NCBI GenBank assembly: GCA_963816435.1
Contig: CAWFKS010000012.1
Span: 285,277 to 349,276, forward strand
Length of the DNA stretch: 64,000 nt
Source: CAWFKS01 sp963816435
GTDB taxonomy: Bacteria > Pseudomonadota > Alphaproteobacteria > Rhizobiales > Rhizobiaceae
Reading direction: 5' to 3'
Both the position numbers and the translations under genes were made by a program. Each line of letters begins with the position of its first letter. Within the stretch, counting starts at the first letter, position 1. Below, piece by piece: positions 63,142 to 64,000 of this stretch. The notes beneath the pieces were generated by a model. The model did not search any database. It saw nothing but the letters and a program-made list of their open reading frames with translations, and was not told the origin of the DNA.

Positions 63142-64000
63142 CTAGAAGAATGGGGCATAGTCCCGAAAATCTCCCGTTCCATCCCTGTTGATTGCATATG
63201 CGAAACGCAATTCGGCAGGTTTAGAACCGATCCTTTTCGTCACCGTTTTGATCTTCAGCGCAGCATAAAGACCGTTGATGTTTCGAAATACGACGATTTC
63301 CCCCGTGTCAGCCCCTTCCGATGACGTGATGAATAGTCCAATGCCGAAACATCCGACAGCTCCGCCAAGTCGGAAATCCCAAAGGCAATTGCCACACCGT
63401 TTATGTTCCAACCGTCGTTGTAGGCACGGATCGAGCCGGTCCCCGCTCCCGACCATCTCGTTTCGAATGCATGCTCGTCGTCGCCGATCACAAACCTTCC
63501 GTTGAAACTCTCGTAGTCGAAGGTGACTTCGCCGAGCCCAAGCACTCGATTTGGGCGGCGGCAGGCTCGAGGCTTTGCCAGAAAACAGCGACAAACCCAA
63601 CTTCTTGGCGATCATCGCTGCGATCTCGGAAGCGGTCTTCTTTTGAGCGGGCATATAAAGCATGTCTGTCGGCAATCCATCTGGCCAAGCGTCATCGAAG
63701 CGCACCGGCAAGATGAACTCACTTTGGCGACGGAGTGCTTCCGCAATAGCGCTCCGCCGTTCATGGCGTGGCCATTGCTTCTCAACGTACCTGTTCGAGA
63801 TAAGCATCAGCACAAACTGAGTTCGAGCGCTGTAGATTTGTTGGAACTCCTCAGCCCCATGCCGGCCCCAGAAGACCCGACTGGTTCTGGGCATCGTAGA
63901 AATATGCGAACTCCGTACCTGGTCAAATGACGCGCAACTTGCTCCGCATAATCCCGCTGCTCGCCAGCGAAGGAAATCGCGACCTGATACTGCTTCTCTG
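63142..64000 (-). CDS. TIR-domain protein with a C-terminal beta-rich domain (5' end outside window, frameshifted)
   Basis: Reading from the window edge: QYQVAISFAGEQRDYAEQVARHLTRYGVRIF, then in the next frame GRHGAEEFQQIYSARTQFVLMLISNRYVEKQWPRHERRSAIAEALRRQSEFILPVRFDD. This is a TIR domain; the Glu of WPRHE sits where NADase TIRs have the catalytic Glu. After about 150 residues a second domain follows across two more frame changes: GEVTFDYESFNGRFVIGDDEHAFETRWS, AYNDGWNINGVAIAFG, then GEIVVFRNINGLYAALKIKTV and the stop at 63142. TIR proteins in mobile elements often act in anti-phage NAD depletion; this is inference. Confidence 0.72.
   Translation of the reverse strand, partial: REAVSGRDFLRWRAAGLCGASCASFDQVRSSHISTMPRTSRVFWGRHGAEEFQQIYSARTQFVLMLISNRYVEKQWPRHERRSAIAEALRRQSEFILPVRFDDAWPDGLPTDMLYMPAQKKTASEIAAMIAKKLGLSLFSGKASSLPPPKSSAWARRSHLRLREFQRKVCDRRRRACIRNEMVGSGDRLDPCLQRRLEHKRCGNCLWDFRLGGAVGCFGIGLFITSSEGADTGEIVVFRNINGLYAALKIKTVTKRIGSKPAELRFAYAINRDGTGDFRDYAPFF

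Larger units (their letters stand above)
55974..64000. mobile_element. Integrative element (prophage remnant or phage satellite), left part only
   Basis: The region begins at the tRNA-Arg fragment and runs past the window edge. It carries an integrase next to the attachment site, an excisionase-like gene, a phage-head cassette, small regulators and a TIR gene, and its right part (about 62.1-62.4 kb) is clearly more AT-rich than the host. No terminase, portal, tail or lysis gene is seen in the 8 kb visible. An intact tRNA-Arg(CCG) is predicted at the right end, beyond 64 kb. Confidence 0.85.

Noticed and set aside
63064..63324. An 86-residue frame on the plus strand at the end of the window
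   Set aside because: It is antisense to the conserved C-terminal domain of the TIR protein.

Overview
The window looks like a chromosomal stretch of a high-GC alphaproteobacterium of the order Hyphomicrobiales (Rhizobiales), probably near Mesorhizobium, Aminobacter or Nitratireductor. The reasons are the CsgH-type curli gene, the aglEFGK alpha-glucoside transporter, the many Gfo/Idh/MocA and TIM-barrel sugar genes, the short ctcccc...ggggag intergenic hairpin repeats, and dense operons with 4-base ATGA overlaps. I could not search any database, so the placement is inference.

Layout. 0-1.4 kb: end of a curli locus (csgH and a curlin-repeat protein). 1.9-6.4 kb: hydantoinase/oxoprolinase genes hyuA and hyuB, separated by a ParD/ParE-like toxin-antitoxin pair. 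6.7-8.3 kb: ferredoxin-NADP reductase, an orphan minimal nucleotidyltransferase and a second toxin-antitoxin pair. 8.4-24.4 kb: a large tryptophan/anthranilate catabolic cluster. It has a stand-alone Lrp ligand-binding domain, arylformamidase (kynB-like), a fused 2-aminobenzoyl-CoA monooxygenase/reductase, an SDR, a MarR regulator, enoyl-CoA hydratase, acyl-CoA dehydrogenase, an aryl-CoA ligase, kynureninase, tryptophan 2,3-dioxygenase, a five-gene Liv-type ABC importer and a RidA deaminase. Together they would import an aromatic amino compound, convert tryptophan to anthranilate, activate it as a CoA thioester, de-aromatise it and degrade it by beta-oxidation-like steps.

24.6-29.4 kb: aglE-F-G-K (alpha-glucoside ABC importer, without aglA). 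29.4-32 kb: a membrane-anchored alpha/beta hydrolase and 6-phosphogluconate dehydrogenase. 32-45.4 kb: a LacI-controlled sugar operon with an ABC importer, two TIM-barrel isomerases, two Gfo/Idh/MocA oxidoreductases, an aldo/keto reductase and a GH43 beta-xylosidase. The same palindrome (CTGnAACGTTnCAG) occurs in front of both the lacI-type gene and the operon. 45.4-55.7 kb: an orphan HWE/HisKA_2-type sensor kinase, a TauE/SafE permease, a module of MttB-family methyltransferase + enolase-superfamily enzyme + FMN/FAD oxidoreductase with a divergent LysR regulator, a GNAT and a small secreted protein.

55.9 kb to the end: the left part of an integrative element inserted in the 3' end of a tRNA-Arg(CCG). 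It carries a tyrosine integrase, an excisionase-like gene, a compact phage-head cassette (decoration protein, major capsid, ClpP-like protease) without visible terminase, portal or tail genes, several small regulators and, at the window edge, a TIR-domain protein.

A recurring oddity is that many otherwise well-conserved genes are split by a single base. In the first 47 kb I count about thirteen such breaks and all are +1 insertions; beyond 50 kb apparent -1 changes also occur. Because they hit core genes of intact operons, sequencing or assembly error is the simplest explanation. I give the full gene span and name the break for each.
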